Source of the DNA: Metaphire vulgaris
Lineage: Eukaryota; Annelida; Clitellata; Crassiclitellata; Megascolecidae
NCBI GenBank assembly: GCA_018105865.1
Contig: CM030865.1
Location: forward strand, 1,890,216-1,954,215
Reading direction: 5' to 3'
Length of the DNA: 64,000 bases
A model generated the notes under the pieces. The model was not told where the DNA came from and did not search any database. It was given only the letters and a program-made list of their open reading frames with translations. The position numbers were made by a program, and so were the translations under genes. Numbering within the stretch: the first letter of the stretch is position 1; the number at the start of each line of letters is the position of its first letter. Below are positions 1-12,548 of the stretch, piece after piece.

Positions 1-66
1 ATGACCCCTTCAAGATCTTCCTACGCAGTTGTCACACCCGAATCAAAATACATTACACACACATAT

Positions 67-103
<37 letters not shown>

Positions 104-112
104 CGTTCTAAA

Positions 113-561
113 GGGCCATCCATAAATGACGTCACGCACTTAGGGGAGGGGGTTCAAACATTTGTGATGATGTGCGACGATGGGGAAGGGGGAGGGGGGT
201 TTCAGAAATGTGACGTCACATAATACTAAATATTTTATTTATTAATAACGCACTGCTATGTTGCCGCAAAATGGAACGTATTTTAATTATTATACTTAAT
301 TTTTGAAAAAAAAATAATTCGAAAAAGTTTCTGAATATTGTTTCAAATATAATAATAATTATAATGAATATTCTCACACGAAACATTAATTTTGACATTG
401 GAAAGACGACAAGATGACGGGGGTAGGGTGGGGGTGGGGGTTAACGCGTTGTGACGTCATATTTGAGGTGGCCTGACTTTTCGTGACGACGTGTTACGAG
501 GGGAGGTGAGGGGGGTCGAAAAAACTGCCAAAATCGCGTGACGTCATTTATGGACGGCCCC
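113..561. mobile_element. MITE with about 25-bp terminal inverted repeats containing TGACGTCA
   Basis: The left end begins GGGCCATCCATAAATGACG and the right end is its reverse complement, closing with TTTATGGACGGCCC. The interior is AT-rich and G-tract-rich with no coding capacity. I did not identify a clear target duplication or superfamily. The palindromic TGACGTCA (CRE-like) sits in each terminal repeat. Confidence 0.7.
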
Positions 562-984
562 AAACAACTTACAGTGTAGTTATCGTCCATGAACCTCCTT
601 ATTCTAGGACTGTATTTATAGACCATCTGTCTGTCTCGTGTACGCTTTCTATAAGTGCGTATTATAATTGATAGGACTTCCTTTAAAAGAGTCCTATTAA
701 TATTAATACTTGAACTAATTAACTTCGACCGGCGTTCGTATCCTCCTGGCAGGAGCCGATGAAGCGCCTCTGGCGACCGATTGAATTATCGTCCATGACG
801 TCATCTCAGGGGCCTCTCTTGTCTTTTTATTTACTATTCAATGTTTAATTAACGGTGTGGATCGAAGTAGTTGCAGAAGACAGTCAGTCGTTCTTTTGGG
901 AAAACTTATGCATTGGAATATCAGAGCCATCGCTAGGCGGGGGCGGGGTGGTGGGTGGGGAAGCCCCCCAGGCTCCGTCGGGGG

Positions 985-1182
985 CAGTGTTTAATCTAGG
1001 CCGTTTCCAGGGGGAATTGCCCTTCTCCCGGAAATTTCAAATTCCCTCCCGGAAATTTTGGAATACTACATGGACTAACAGCGGCCCCTAGCAGAATTCC
1101 CCCCGGCTTTGTCAGTTTCCCCCCCCCCGGCTTTTTCAGTTTCCCCTCACCTCCGGAGTCCAGGAGTCTAGATTAAACCCTG
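985..1182. mobile_element. hAT-like MITE, CAGTGTTTAATCTAGG family
   Basis: Starts CAGTGTTTAATCTAGG and ends CTAGATTAAACCCTG. Internal sequence includes a run like GAAATTTTGG followed by an ACTACAT segment. Related copies lie at 18672, 19387-19583, 33465-33630 and 53194-53360. Two of them have 8-bp target duplications, which supports hAT classification. Confidence 0.7.
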
Positions 1183-1283
1183 GGGGGCAGTTATCGCTAC
1201 AGAAGTCGAGACGTTTATGCTGCACAAATCCAATCACAAGAATCGGCATTTATTTTTCGAGGGAATTTTCGTTTCGTTGATTG

Positions 1284-1316
<33 letters not shown>

Positions 1317-1424
1317 GACGATTGATTGATAGACATGGAATGTGAGAAGACGGTTTCAGTTTTACTTGACGGTCAGAAAATTCTGAATTTCGTGGATCTT
1401 CCAATTTCAGTCCAAAAGGTTTGA

Positions 1425-1539
<115 letters not shown>

Positions 1540-1906
1540 GGCCTGAAAGGGTTTAAAACTATTATCTTAGTCACAAGTCCTCGTCATCTTAGACGTACGT
1601 CATTCATAGAGCCATCCTGGGAAGGGGGGGCACAGCACCCTTCAGCACTCCCTAGTTTCAATTTTGACTTCTATAGGGCAAGTTTAAAACTCAGGTATCA
1701 ATTTCTACAGGACCCCCAAATTTTGAGGGCCCTCAAACCATCAGTTAGCGATATGAGTTTACAGCGGGAGTTTTGGGGACTCAGAAGTTCTAAAAAATCT
1801 TAGGGGCCCTATCAGACAAGGACCCCAGATTCCATTTAGCCTAGGATCCCCAAATAACTTAGACCGGATCTGAGCGCATTATGACGTTCCACTGATCATG
1901 CGGTTA

Positions 1907-2305
1907 GGGGCTGTCCATTAAATACGTTAACAAATTAGGGGGAGGGGTTTGAAAAGTTTGAGTTGTTGACAGAGAGTCAAGAGAAGTTGACATCATCAAT
2001 ATCACTTTTTTACAAATGATGATAAAAGGAAATTGCATGGAATACTATTTATTACAACGGAAAAAACGCCTGGCAAGCAAGATAAACCAAATGGTCATCA
2101 CCACATTTTGACACCTGATGAGCAAAAACGGTCATCATCGCAAAAATAATAACCTTCTACACTTTTTGGGGATCGGTCACTGATCTTGGGGGAGGGTGGT
2201 AAAAATTTTTGACATAATTATAGGGCGTCACTGAAAGTTTCAGTTGTTGACAAGGGGAGGGGTAAAATTGTCCAAAAATTGTTGGCGTAATTAATGGACA
2301 GCCCC
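1907..2305. mobile_element. Long-TIR MITE, GGGGCTGTCCATTAA family
   Basis: Left end GGGGCTGTCCATTAA, right end TTAATGGACAGCCCC. Interior contains GTTGTTGACA and TTGACATCATCAA segments. A related partial copy lies at about 32173-32400, and fragments occur at about 27750-28400. The ends resemble those of the element at 113-561, so they may be one superfamily. Confidence 0.7.
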
Positions 2306-2613
2306 TTCACTTGAAACTTAACTTAGCGATTTCATAATTTTACGAATTCTTATAATTCTAATTATTTGCCAATTTAAACCAATGGTTTAAATACAAAATG
2401 ATTGAATATTTACTCCTAAATTACTCTTTCGTATCTTAGCTAATTTTCTGCTTAGAAATTTCCGCAGTATTAATTTATTTAAAATAAAAATCGATATAAT
2501 GCATATTCAACGTCTTATCACTTTGACGCGCCGTGATTGGAGGGATTTGGCGCCTCCTGTCTATCGATATTTAGCCGTTCGTTTATTTGGCGCCCGATTA
2601 GGAATGCGTCCAG

Positions 2614-3529
2614 TATGCTGAGATAGAGGCGTACTTGATCACGTACTCGATCACCGAGCGGGAGTCGTTCCAGTATGCGGCCAACATACTCCAGGAACTG
2701 CGCCGCCAGGGCAGGTCGGATGCGGCCATCATACTGGTGGCCAACAAGAATGACCTTGTGAGGTCAAGGCAGATCAGCGAGGAGGGTGAGTATCCAGCAG
2801 ATAAATTTTTACACCCCTAACAACCCCTTAACCCCCCACCAATTTGAGGTCGACGCCCCCCGAAATTTGGTAATGTGGCAATGGCATGTATAGTTGTATA
2901 CAAAATGCATACTAATTAGCTCCGGACACCAGTGGCGGCTCCACCGGGGGGCAGGGGGGCAGGGGGGCCCGTGCCCCTATTGAGAGCCTGGCCCCCCAGT
3001 GCCCCCCCCCCAGTTGGGACCCTATACTTAATGCTAAATACATTAAACAACAAATGGTTGGCCCCCATGATTACAATTTGCCACCCCAACGGCCCCCCCA
3101 CTTGCCAAATCCTAGAGCCGCCACTGCCGGACACCCCCCTCATGGACCTGTCGCTGGCGAAATGTGGGAGCAGTTTTAGCATCAGGACAAGGACTTAGTG
3201 GAAAATAAACTATATAGATTATTAGATGTCCATCTAAACTCAATAGAAATAGCGGAGAAATCTGGATTCGGTGATAAAGATCATTTGTTCCTACATCGAC
3301 TTTGACAGGGAGGGAAAACCACACCGGATGCTGCGAGATGATAGCGGGAAAACAGCGGTAACACTCTGAAGAGACGTGTTGGCGTTTCAATGGGAGGACT
3401 TAAGAGTCGGTCCTTCAGTGGCTATCCGTGAGAGTTCATTTGCATACGCTAGGAAAACGCGGAAAACCGGAAGCCAGCAGAAAATATCAGATTATAGGAT
3501 AAGAAATCATCGTGGGATATTAAACAACT

Positions 3530-3569
<40 letters not shown>

Positions 3570-5613
3570 CCGCTTCGGGGTATACACACAGACAGAATGG
3601 GGAGGGGAAGACGGGGCAAAGCGAGACACGCCGTAGGGACAACAACGGGGGAAGGCGGGGTAACGATAGAACATGGGATTGGGTATCGAACCAGTTATCA
3701 ATTAGCAGATCGGAAACGAAGGCGGAGAGAGGATCGGAAGAAGGGGAGAGAGTGAGGGGGAGATAGATTCCCGACGTTGCTTTCGGTTGCGGAGGCTGGC
3801 GCAGTCTCAGAGTAATTCCCAGGGATGGGAAACATCCGTGAGAAAATGTGTACGGGGAAATAGGGGTTAGTTTTCTATGAAAGGCGAGTAAAGCGGCAAT
3901 TTTAGAAGCTTCTCAGTTCGACCCTAGGTGGCGCTTACTTCGTTCTCTTATTTATTTATTTGTCTATTTATTTATTTATTTAGCGTCTTTTTTATTTTCT
4001 TAGTCTCGTAGCGTTGCGCTATATAAATTCCAGTTTTGTAACGGATCTAAGTGCGAACGGCATCGGTAAATAAGTAAGTAAAGTAAAATCTCGTGGATTT
4101 CTATAGCGCCTTGGAAAGCAGTATAGCGCTTTGCCCCGTCTCCCCCCCCATTCTATCTGCGTATATCTACATCGTTAGGATAGGCCTAATATTATGTGCC
4201 TATCTTACCGCCGCCACGGCGCTATAGAAGCTCGTTGGACGCTCAGAATAGAAGTGTGCGTCTCTGTTTTTGCGGAAGCGAGGATGGCGTTGGAGGGCGG
4301 GGGGTCACACGGATCAGCCGCTGTTGCTCTTCTCTGGGCCTCCCTCCGCGATTTTCGCGTGTGGTCCTAGAAACTGTGCGAAATGGTCGGGGGTGGGGTA
4401 GAGTGAGGTGGAGAGGGGGGGAAGGGAAGGGAGAGGGTGGGGCTAGGTAGTCTGGCTATTTTAGTCGTAAAATCCAAGACAGAAACGTCAGGTCAATTAA
4501 TACATCTGCGGAAAAAACGATGTCAGAAACGTGCATTTCGGATGGAAAGCTAAGCAAGATCTTGACTTTAAACAGCTGGGGCAAAGGGGGGAAAGATGGT
4601 AGAGAGGGCAAAGAGGGTATGGAGGGCAGAGAGGGTAGGGAGGGTACGGTCGTCGTCTTTTGACGGTGACGTCTATGAATAGACCTGGTAGACATTAAAT
4701 AATATTTGGGCGCTATATAAATTCACGAGATTTTACTTGCTTTCTTACGCCTCAAAAACTAAAACTTACTATACTGCCATTACGTCTAAGCATATAGAAA
4801 GCTTCTACAGTACTATTTTAAAAGCGCTATATGAATTCGCGCAATTTTACTTGTTTTCAATACAGTAGAACCTCGCTATAACGTACTTAGCGGGTCTGTA
4901 TATTGCCTATAACCGAGTTCGTTATATCGAAATTCTGCTGCACTGTACTTACTTATGTTATTATTCAGAGATGTCCATGGGTCCATTTTTAGAACCCAAT
5001 CCAACCCAACCCGAAAAATCTCCAACCAAACCCAACCCATGCCGGTAATAGGGTTATTTAACCCAACCAACCGTATTACATTACAATTTCTCAAACTGTG
5101 ACTTATTTTCTGACCCAACACACCACCAATACGGAAAAGTCTGACCCAACCCAATCCGACCCAACTCAACCCATGGGTCGACCCAACCCATGGATATCTC
5201 TGGCCTTGACATTGACCTTGAACTTGATGACCTTGACCTTGTGTGTGTGTGTGTGTGTGTGTTTATAGAGGGCAAATCCCTCTGCGACCGGATGAACTGC
5301 AAGTACATCGAGGTGTCCGCCGGTCTCAACCACCGCGTCGACGACCTCCTGGTCGGGCTCGTCCACCAGATCCGCCTCCAGTCGCGACGCCGTCTCCTCG
5401 CCGGCGCCGCCGCCGCCGCCGCCGTCGTCGACTCCCCGTCGCCCTCCTGCGGCGGCGGCGGCGAGGGACTCGGTCGGAGGCCGCGGCGGCTGGACCGGGG
5501 GCCCCCGGGGGAGCCAGCACTCCGGGTGCCTGAACGCGGCCTTGAACTTCATCGTCGAACTGATCCGCAGCCGGAAGGCGTCGAGGTCGTGCGAGAACCT
5601 CTGGGTTCTGTAG
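2614..5613 (+). CDS. RGK-family small GTPase (Rem/Rad/Gem-like), last two exons; 5' part outside window
   Basis: RGK proteins are Ras-like GTPases that inhibit voltage-gated calcium channels and affect the cytoskeleton. Two exons are visible. The first is about 2614-2785 (acceptor CAG at 2611-2613, or TAG at 2624-2626) and reads AYLITYSITERESF, then ILVANKNDLVRSR, which carries the G4 NKxD motif. The second starts at 5269 after a (TG)n tract and reads GKSLCDRMNCKYIEVSAG (G5 SA motif), then HQIRLQSR. The junction keeps phase (G|AG). The RGK C-terminal signature appears as SCENLWVL followed by TAG at 5611-5613, but it lies in another frame from the start of the exon, so a frame change is needed within the GCC-rich stretch at about 5375-5470. 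The C-terminal SC.(D/E)L.VL tail is typical of RGK. Upstream exons (P-loop, switches) are not in 1-2600 as far as I can see. Confidence 0.85.
2930..3126. mobile_element. hAT MITE, CAGTGGCGGCTC family, with perfect 8-bp target duplication
   Basis: Terminal repeats CAGTGGCGGCTC and GAGCCGCCACTG. It is flanked on both sides by CCGGACAC (2922-2929 and 3127-3134). It lies in the intron of the RGK gene. Sister copies are at 12366-12548, 31634-31808, 43471-43659 and 50760-50937, with a decayed copy at about 51464-51615. Confidence 0.9.
4966..5202. mobile_element. MITE with CAGAGATGTCCATGGGT ends and GGGTTGG-type repeats
   Basis: Inverted ends CAGAGATGTCCATGGGT / ACCCATGGATATCTCTG flank a run of degenerate CCAACCCAACC units. 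Ends resemble hAT elements. I found no convincing target duplication. Confidence 0.6.
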
Positions 5614-5864
5614 TAGACCGCGGTGGCGGCTCCAGGATTTTTGACAAGTGGGGGGGGGGGTGGCAACTTCTAGGCATAGGAGACCAAAATTGTTTCGCAG
5701 ATCCGCACATACAGGAATAACATACACCCTCGATGGGGACCATTTGGGGGGGCAGGCATTCAATATGGGCATCGCCCCCCTCTCCCCGGTCCCACTGTGG
5801 AGCCGTTCTATGTGCATGACATGACATTCCTGTCTGCCTGTCTGCCTGTCTGTCTGTCTCTGTC

Positions 5865-5918
<54 letters not shown>

Positions 5919-6265
5919 AATCTCTCTCGGCGGCTGACGTCATTCCTGGCCTTCGTTACTCGTAGATAGGATCTTTTCCCTGTACAATTGTAAATAAATA
6001 AATCAATCATATAATATAATATAATTATAATAAAATCGATCTTGTGCGTTAGACTGATACTGACATCGTGAAATAAATTGTAGGAATTGAATTGTTTTCA
6101 TTTGTTTTACGCCCCTGGTCATAATTAAGCAGCCATACGATACTCAACTTACTTTATGACTTACTTACTTACATACTTACTTACTTACTTATTTGCCTGC
6201 TTACTTACTTAATTGCTTTCACTCTTACCTAAGAATAAAACGATGATGCTGACGACGACGACGAA

Positions 6266-6331
<66 letters not shown>

Positions 6332-6480
6332 CATGATGAAGGTGATTATTATAGCCTAACGACAACTAGATATATGAAATACGACGACGAACGTAGTTGT
6401 TCTTTCATCGTGTGATTGATAATGACGGCGTATCTAACTTAGCATGATTTAAAGTGGCTTAGAAGGCATTACTGCGTATC
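5614..6480. other. Intergenic region between RGK gene and LINE
   Basis: Holds a decayed hAT-like fragment directly after the RGK stop (GGTGGCGGCTCCAGGATTTTT near 5622), (TGTC)n/(TC)n at about 5841-5930, (TTAC)n near 6150-6215 and (GAT)n at about 6264-6335. No gene seen. Confidence 0.7.
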
Positions 6481-6996
6481 TAAGAACGTGGCGTCCCCAG
6501 AGACCAGAGTCACGATCCCTAATGGAGAGCGACTGAACGAGGGAGGGCTAGAGCCTGCAGGGCCGGGAGACCAATGGCCAACACGGACTTTTCCAGGCGA
6601 GGAGAGGATGGAGTGGGGGCGGAATACAAGGATACAAGGAGAGTGGAGTCAGCGGAGTGTCCAACACCATCCAACCTGGAGCCTGAGTGGAAGTGACAGA
6701 TCCGGAATGCACTGGCGAGGAGGCTGTGGAATGCAACTCTCTCCTTATCCTCCTTATCCCTCTCCCTCTTCTTCTCCTTCTCCTTTTCTCCTTCTCCTCG
6801 TCCTTCTCAGTAACGTATTTAGAGGGTATACTCCTGATCCATATCATACCCTTTTGGTCTTTGGACTCGATTTTTGAATGCAATATTTAGATGTAATGTA
6901 ATAGTACTGTACAAAGACATTGTTACACTTAAAGACTGTTAGACCGACGATTGAACTTAACTCAGTTGTAGTAAATTTACGGTCAGTACTTTACAG

Positions 6997-7876
6997 GTGG
7001 TATTTAAGGAACCGTTGGCCATCTGCGACACCTGTGGCATGAGCGGTATGGCAGACTACATGGATGAAGAGGAGATCTGTTGCAAGTGCAAGAGGATCGC
7101 GGCTCTCGAGAAGATCATCGAGGAGCAGGGGAAGAAGCTGGCGGAGGTTGAGAAAATCCTCCAGAAGATATTGGAAGAAAGACCGCAGAAGGAACCGGAG
7201 CCGGCAAAGTCCTATGCGGACAAGGTGAAGGAACAGATGCCGGAAAGAAGCAAGACCATAGTGGTGAAGCAGCCGGACACACCAAAGAGAGAGGGGCCAC
7301 AGCAGAGGCGTAAACAGACACTTGTTTACGTGGGCGAGGCGGAAGAGAGAACGGACAACAGGGAAGGTATCAAACCGGCTGTGGTCTTAGTGGGGATTCA
7401 AACGCTAGGAATTTAGGAAAGAATTTAGTTTTACAGACTAAAAACCAGTACGAGGTGCGAGAATTGAAGATGTGGAGGAGTTACTGGAAGAAGAAGCTGG
7501 AAGAGAAGCAGAGACGTGTGTGGTGGAGCTGGGGACGAACAATCTGCTGCAGGATGAAAAAGCAGACATAATTGAGAAATTCAGGAGAATGATTAGAGAA
7601 TTGAAACAGCGGAGGAAGCACTTGATGATCACAGGAATCATGCCTAGAAGAGACCTTTCTAGAAGCAATGAGAGCAAGAGATTGGAGGTCAATGCCATGC
7701 TGATGGGAATATGCAGGAAAGAAGGAGTTGATTTCGTGGACGAAGATTCAACGCACAGAGATCAGGATGACCTTGCCAGGGATGGGCTTCATCTTAATTG
7801 GATGGGAGCAGACATGGTGGCAAGGAGGATATTTCATACAGTGAAGTCTGCTTGCCTGTGTAGGCATTTAAACTGA
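6997..7876 (+). pseudogene. LINE ORF1: zinc-knuckle-like N-terminus, coiled coil, SGNH esterase-like domain (frameshifted)
   Basis: The first open part (6997-7416) has ICDTCG and ICCKCKR cysteine pairs and then a charged coiled coil (ALEKIIEEQGKKLAEVEKIL). The second part (about 7440-7876) is in another frame and carries VVELGTNNLL, like block III (GxND) of SGNH hydrolases, and DGLHLNWMGA, like block V (DxxH). CR1 and related LINEs are known to encode an esterase in ORF1. The two halves are separated by at least one frameshift. Confidence 0.8.
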
Positions 7877-8090
7877 GGACAAAGGCAGTTAGAACAGATA
7901 GTAGCAGTGGTAGTCCTAGTAGAAGTAGTGGAGACTTTAGTAGTAGTAAACGAAGGTAGGTTAGATAGTAATAGACGTAGCTGTAGTAGCAAACATTCTA
8001 CTGGGGAGGGCGATTGAAGATTAGGGTATCTCTAACTGTCTTGAAAATATAACAATAAATAGCACCGACACCAGGAAGAAAAGTAGGGCT

Positions 8091-10815
8091 TTGATAGGGA
8101 AGAAACTTAAGTGTTTTTATACAAATGCTAGAAGTATTATAAGTGCAAGTAAAAAAGCTGAGTTGGAAATGTGCATCAGTTCAATCAAACCAGATATTAT
8201 AGGTATTACAGAGACCTGGGCCAGACAGGAAATAGACGATGGAGAGCTAGGTTTGAATGGGTATGTAATGTTTAGAAAGGACAGGGAAAACCTAAATGGC
8301 AAAGGTCATGGAGCTGGGGGAGTAATACTGTATGTCAAAGAGGAACTGAATGCATTGGAAAGAAGAGATATTCAAGATGACAATTTTAGAGAAAATATTT
8401 GGTGTGAAATCAGATGCAAAAAAGAAAAAATACTATTAGGCATATGCTATCGGGTCCCAGATGCAAAGGAGGAAATAGATATTGGATTGTTTAGGATTTT
8501 AAATATAGTAGCCAAGGAAAATGTACTAATAATGGGTGACTTCAACTATCATATTAACTGGGAAAGCATGGAGGCAGACAGGAACCAGGACAAGAGATTT
8601 CTTAAGTGCATGGATGACAATTTCTTTACACAACATGTCACTGAACCAACGAGAGGAGGTAACACACTGGACTTAATAATTACTTCAGATGATCAGTTAG
8701 TGAAGAATATGATGGTTGGACAAAACTTAGGCACAAGTGACCACCAGACAGTGACATTTGATGTAATTTTAGCAGAAGATATCGAGAGCACACGCAACCA
8801 AAAACAAAACTATTTCCGGGGAAAATATGATCTGGCTAGGAAGATGATCGAAGATTTGGACATAGGAAGCATGATAAAGGATAAAAATGCAGAAGAAAGC
8901 TGGGAAATATTTAAAAATTGCATGTCAAAACAGCGGACACTTAACAAAAAACTTCCATGGGTTACGAGAGAGGTACAGAAGAAGAGAAGGGCCAAAAACA
9001 AAGCGTGGAAGAAATTGAGAAAGCACTGACTAAAAATGCAAAGCAATGAAGGTTTGGAACAGGCGAGATTAAAACAGTTACAGTCCAGTTATGTGCAAAA
9101 GAGGAACAAATCAACGGCTATAAACAAAGCGGCTATTGCAGAGTATGAAAACAAATTAGCAAAAGACATCAAACGGAACAGTAAGAGTTTTATGGATATG
9201 CAAGAAGTAAGATGAAGCGAAAAGACAAAGTGGGACCATTAGTAGCTGATTCTGGAGAAACAGTGACGGATGACATGGAAACAGCAACAACTCTGAACGA
9301 TTACTTTGGATCAGTGTTCTACCAAAGCCCATTAATTTATTTTGTGGAAAAGAGGAGGAAGCATTATCAGACATAAATTGCAGTAAAGAGTGTGTCCTGG
9401 AAATTCTGAGTCAAATGAAAACTGACAAAAGCCCCGGAATAGACAATATACACCCAAAATTTCTGTATGAGGTAAGACATGAGGTTAGTGAGGTAATAGC
9501 CACAATATTCAATATGTCACTTAAATCGGGAATAGTCCCTAGGGACTGGAGGGATGCAGTAGTCACTCCTATATTCAAAAAGGGTAACCGTGGGGAGCCA
9601 GGAAATTATAGGCCTGTGAGTCTGACCTGTATAGTGTGTAAAGTTCTGGAGAAAATAATGAAAGCAAATATACTGGACCATCTTATGAGACACAAGATTT
9701 TAAAGGATAGCCAGCATGGGTTTATTAAGGGAAGATCTTGCTTAACAAACATACTGGACTTTTTGGAGGAGATCCACGACAAGCTAGATGAGGGAAAGGC
9801 AGTTGATGTAGTATACCTGGACTTTGCAAAAGCATTCGATAAAGTACCTCATTCAAGACTGGCAGTCAAGCTTCAGGCCAGTGGAATTAGAGGTAAAGTT
9901 CTTGGATGGATAAAAACTGGCTTCAGAGCAGAAGACAGAAGGTAGGTATAAGAGGCAAGTATTCAGATTGGGCTGAGGTCATAAGTGGGGTGCCACAAGG
10001 TTCAGTGTTGGGACCTCTATTGTTTTTAATATACATCAACGACATCGATGATGATATAATGTCAAAAATTTCAAAATTCGCTGATGACACAAAACTGTGT
10101 GGACAGAGTGATAGTGAAGCAGAAGCAAAAATTTTACAACAAGACCTTAATAGACTATCCCAGTGGTCGGCAGATTGGCAAATGCTTTTAATACAGATAA
10201 ATGCTCGGTGATGCACATTGGGAAGAAGGGAACAGATCATGAATTTAAGTTATGTGAAGGAAGGGACTAAAAGTGACAAACGAGGAGAAAGATCTAGGGG
10301 TCATCATGCATAACAGCTTAAAGCCATCTAGGCAATGTGCAGAGGCAGCTAATAAGGCCAACAAAATTCTAGGTATGATCAAAAGAACGATAGTGAGCAG
10401 AGAGAAGGATGTAATAATAAGACTTTACAAGACATTGGTACGTCCACATTTAGAGTATTGTGTTCAAGCATGGTGTCCATTCCTGAAGAAAGACATAGAG
10501 ACCTTAGAAAGAGTGCAACACAGAGCAACAAAAGATGATCAAGGGATATCACAAACTAACCTATGAGGAAAGGCTAAATCACTGTGGATTGACAACCCTG
10601 GAAAAAGAAGAGAGAGAGGGGATTTGATCGAGACATACAAAATACTAACAAACAAAGTGGAAATGCCAAAGGAAAGATTTTTACAATGAAGGAGTATGAT
10701 CGAACCAGAGGACACAGCATGAAACTGTTCAAGAAACGGGTTGGGAGACATAAACAGCATTTTTTTAGTGCAAGAGTGGTGGACAGATGGAATGAACTGG
10801 GTGAGGGATAGTAAC
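8091..10815 (+). pseudogene. LINE ORF2: AP endonuclease plus reverse transcriptase (multiple frame breaks)
   Basis: The endonuclease part (8091-9029) shows YTNARSI, ITETWA, GGVILYV, MGDFNYHINW, LDLIIT and GTSDHQ in the usual order (Mg-binding Glu, catalytic Asp-Asn, terminal SDH). The reverse transcriptase runs from 9415 in three further frames: KSPGIDNI, NYRPVSLT, YLDFAKAFDKVPH, GVPQGSVLGPLLFLIYIND, FADDTKL (catalytic DD), GVIMHNSLKP, then LEYCVQAW. The terminal FFSARVVDRWNELG near 10765 is typical of the CR1/jockey group. There are breaks between about 9030 and 9415, at 9943-9945 and around 10200-10270. Confidence 0.9.
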
Positions 10816-11094
10816 TACAACTGTAAACGAGTTCAAAATAAACCTCAGTAGTTTATATTAGATTGGACCAACAGTGGTTCTCACACACAGGCAGTCCCTA
10901 CTGAACCACTTTAAACCTTGTTATATTATATTATATTATATTATATTACTAATAAACGTAAACTGCATGTTATTGAAGAACATAGAATAACAGTTATTTT
11001 TCGAACTTCTTAAATTTCAGCGCATCCCTTTAAGCGTCTCTAAATACGCCCATGATCCTCCTCCTCCTCTTCCTACTTCTCCTACGCCTCCATC

Positions 11095-11330
11095 TCCTAT
11101 TCCTCCTACTCCTCATCCTATTCCTCCTACTCCTCATCCTATTCCTCCTACTCCTCATCCTATTCCTCCTACTCCTCATCCTATTCCTCCTACTCCTCAT
11201 CCTATTCCTCCTACTCCTCATCCTATTCCTCCTACTCCTCATCCTATTCCTCCTACTCCTCATCCTATTCCTCCTACTCCTCATCCTATTCCTCCTACTC
11301 CTCATCCTATTCCTCCTGCTCCTATTCATA
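11095..11330. repeat. 21-bp minisatellite, about 10-11 copies
   Basis: Unit TCCTATTCCTCCTACTCCTCA, nearly perfect. It is 7 codons long, so it stays open in several frames and yields spurious Leu-rich or Arg-rich ORFs. Confidence 0.95.
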
Positions 11331-11800
11331 GTCCTCCTATTCCTATTCCTCTGTCTTCTTCTCCTCATTCGACCTCGCGATGAATGATCGAAGCTTAGAG
11401 CCGTTACTTACTTTTAACCGGAAGTGACGTCACGGCTCAAATAAGGACGCGGTTCCTTTAACAGTTAACTCTTGCAGCTCCAAGAACAACGGGAGCGTCA
11501 TTCGCCAGGTGTCGCTTCATCGTCTGAGGGAAGCGACATCTTTATCGTAGAATGTAGAATATTAATAATATCTGATTAAATATACTGGATTCTGAGGTCG
11601 TATCGCTTGTCATCATCTAATACATTTATTAGAACTTGGGCCGAGTTTCGCAATTAAAATATCAAAATATTGTGATTTCAGTCACAAAATTTGGAGGGTT
11701 AAAACAAAGAATCTATATAATTAATTCAAATTAGAGTTCGTTCTCTGTCTCTGTCTCTCTCTGTGTCTCTGTCTCTCTCTCTCTCTCTGCCTCTCTCTGC

Positions 11801-11838
<38 letters not shown>

Positions 11839-11879
11839 GCCTCTCTCTGTCTCTGTCTCTGTCTCTGTCTCTGTCTGTC

Positions 11880-11994
<115 letters not shown>

Positions 11995-12365
11995 ATGTTG
12001 ATTCATTTTTACTTCGGATACATTCCGGATCTACTCCGGGAACTGTCCGCCATGCTGGATCTCCAGTTGACCTCTTCTCCGTTCTTCTCCACGTGTTTGT
12101 TATCCAAAAACTTCTAGCACAGTCAAACACAAGTGCTTTTCTGTCCGCGTTCTAGTCCAGACTACACGTCAGTGCCTCCTAAACCGCCCCTCCCCAGGAC
12201 CCTGGTTTGATCCACTTGTTTGCAGTTTCGCCGTTTATCCATTAACTCTCCCGTCTTTCCTTTGTAAGTGGCGCAGAGAGTTATAGATTTCACATGATGC
12301 ATCACATAGACGCATAAGCTACGTGAATGCGTCAATACATTGGCTACGTCTTTATAGTTATCATG

Positions 12366-12548
12366 CAGTGGCGGCTCCACCGGGGGGGCCAGGGGGCCCG
12401 TGACCCCTATTGAGTGCCTCCCCCCGTGCCCCCCAGTTGGGACCCTATACTTAATGCTACATACATTAAACAACAAATGGTTGACCCCCATGATTAGAAG
12501 TTGCCACCCCAACGGCCCTCCACTTGCCAAATCTTAGAGCCGCCACTG
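12366..12548. mobile_element. hAT MITE, CAGTGGCGGCTC family
   Basis: Same ends and interior as 2930-3126. Flanks TTATCATG / TCATCATG match at 7 of 8 positions. Confidence 0.85.

Larger units (their letters stand above)
2786..5268. other. Last intron of the RGK gene, filled with repeats
   Basis: GT at 2786 and AG at 5267-5268. Contains the hAT MITE at 2930-3126, (GA)n at about 3531-3565, a SINE-like fragment with AAATCTCGTGGATTTCTATA near 4083, a pogo-like fragment (4863-4948) and an inverted-repeat element at 4966-5202 (ends CAGAGATGTCCATGGGT and ACCCATGGATATCTCTG, with many CCAACC repeats). The acceptor is preceded by (TG)n rather than a normal pyrimidine tract. Confidence 0.75.
6480..10960 (+). 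mobile_element. CR1-clade non-LTR retrotransposon (LINE), decayed
   Basis: The order is that of a CR1-type LINE: ORF1 with a Cys-rich segment, coiled coil and SGNH-esterase-like domain, then ORF2 with an apurinic endonuclease and a reverse transcriptase, then a short 3' tail ending in a microsatellite (TTATA)n at about 10918-10950. Several frameshifts and stops show it cannot be active. The 5' limit is uncertain: similar purine-rich sequence begins about 6480. The tail (GGTTCTCACACAGG, then GAACCACT.TAAACC) recurs at 39315-39362 and as a tandem array at 44708-45360, showing that other copies of the family inserted in the window. Confidence 0.9.

Noticed and set aside
5326..6010. Arg- and Pro-rich ORFs opposite the RGK last exon
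   Set aside because: Shadows of a GC-rich coding exon and of (TGTC)n repeats. The plus-strand frame carries the RGK motifs.
6488..6890. ORFs of 67-129 residues on both strands before the LINE
   Set aside because: No recognisable domain, both strands open. Most likely LINE 5' sequence.
11030..11387. Leu-rich (plus) or Arg-rich (minus) ORFs of about 111 residues
   Set aside because: They translate the 21-bp CTCCTACTCCTCAT minisatellite, which is a multiple of three and stays open in any frame.
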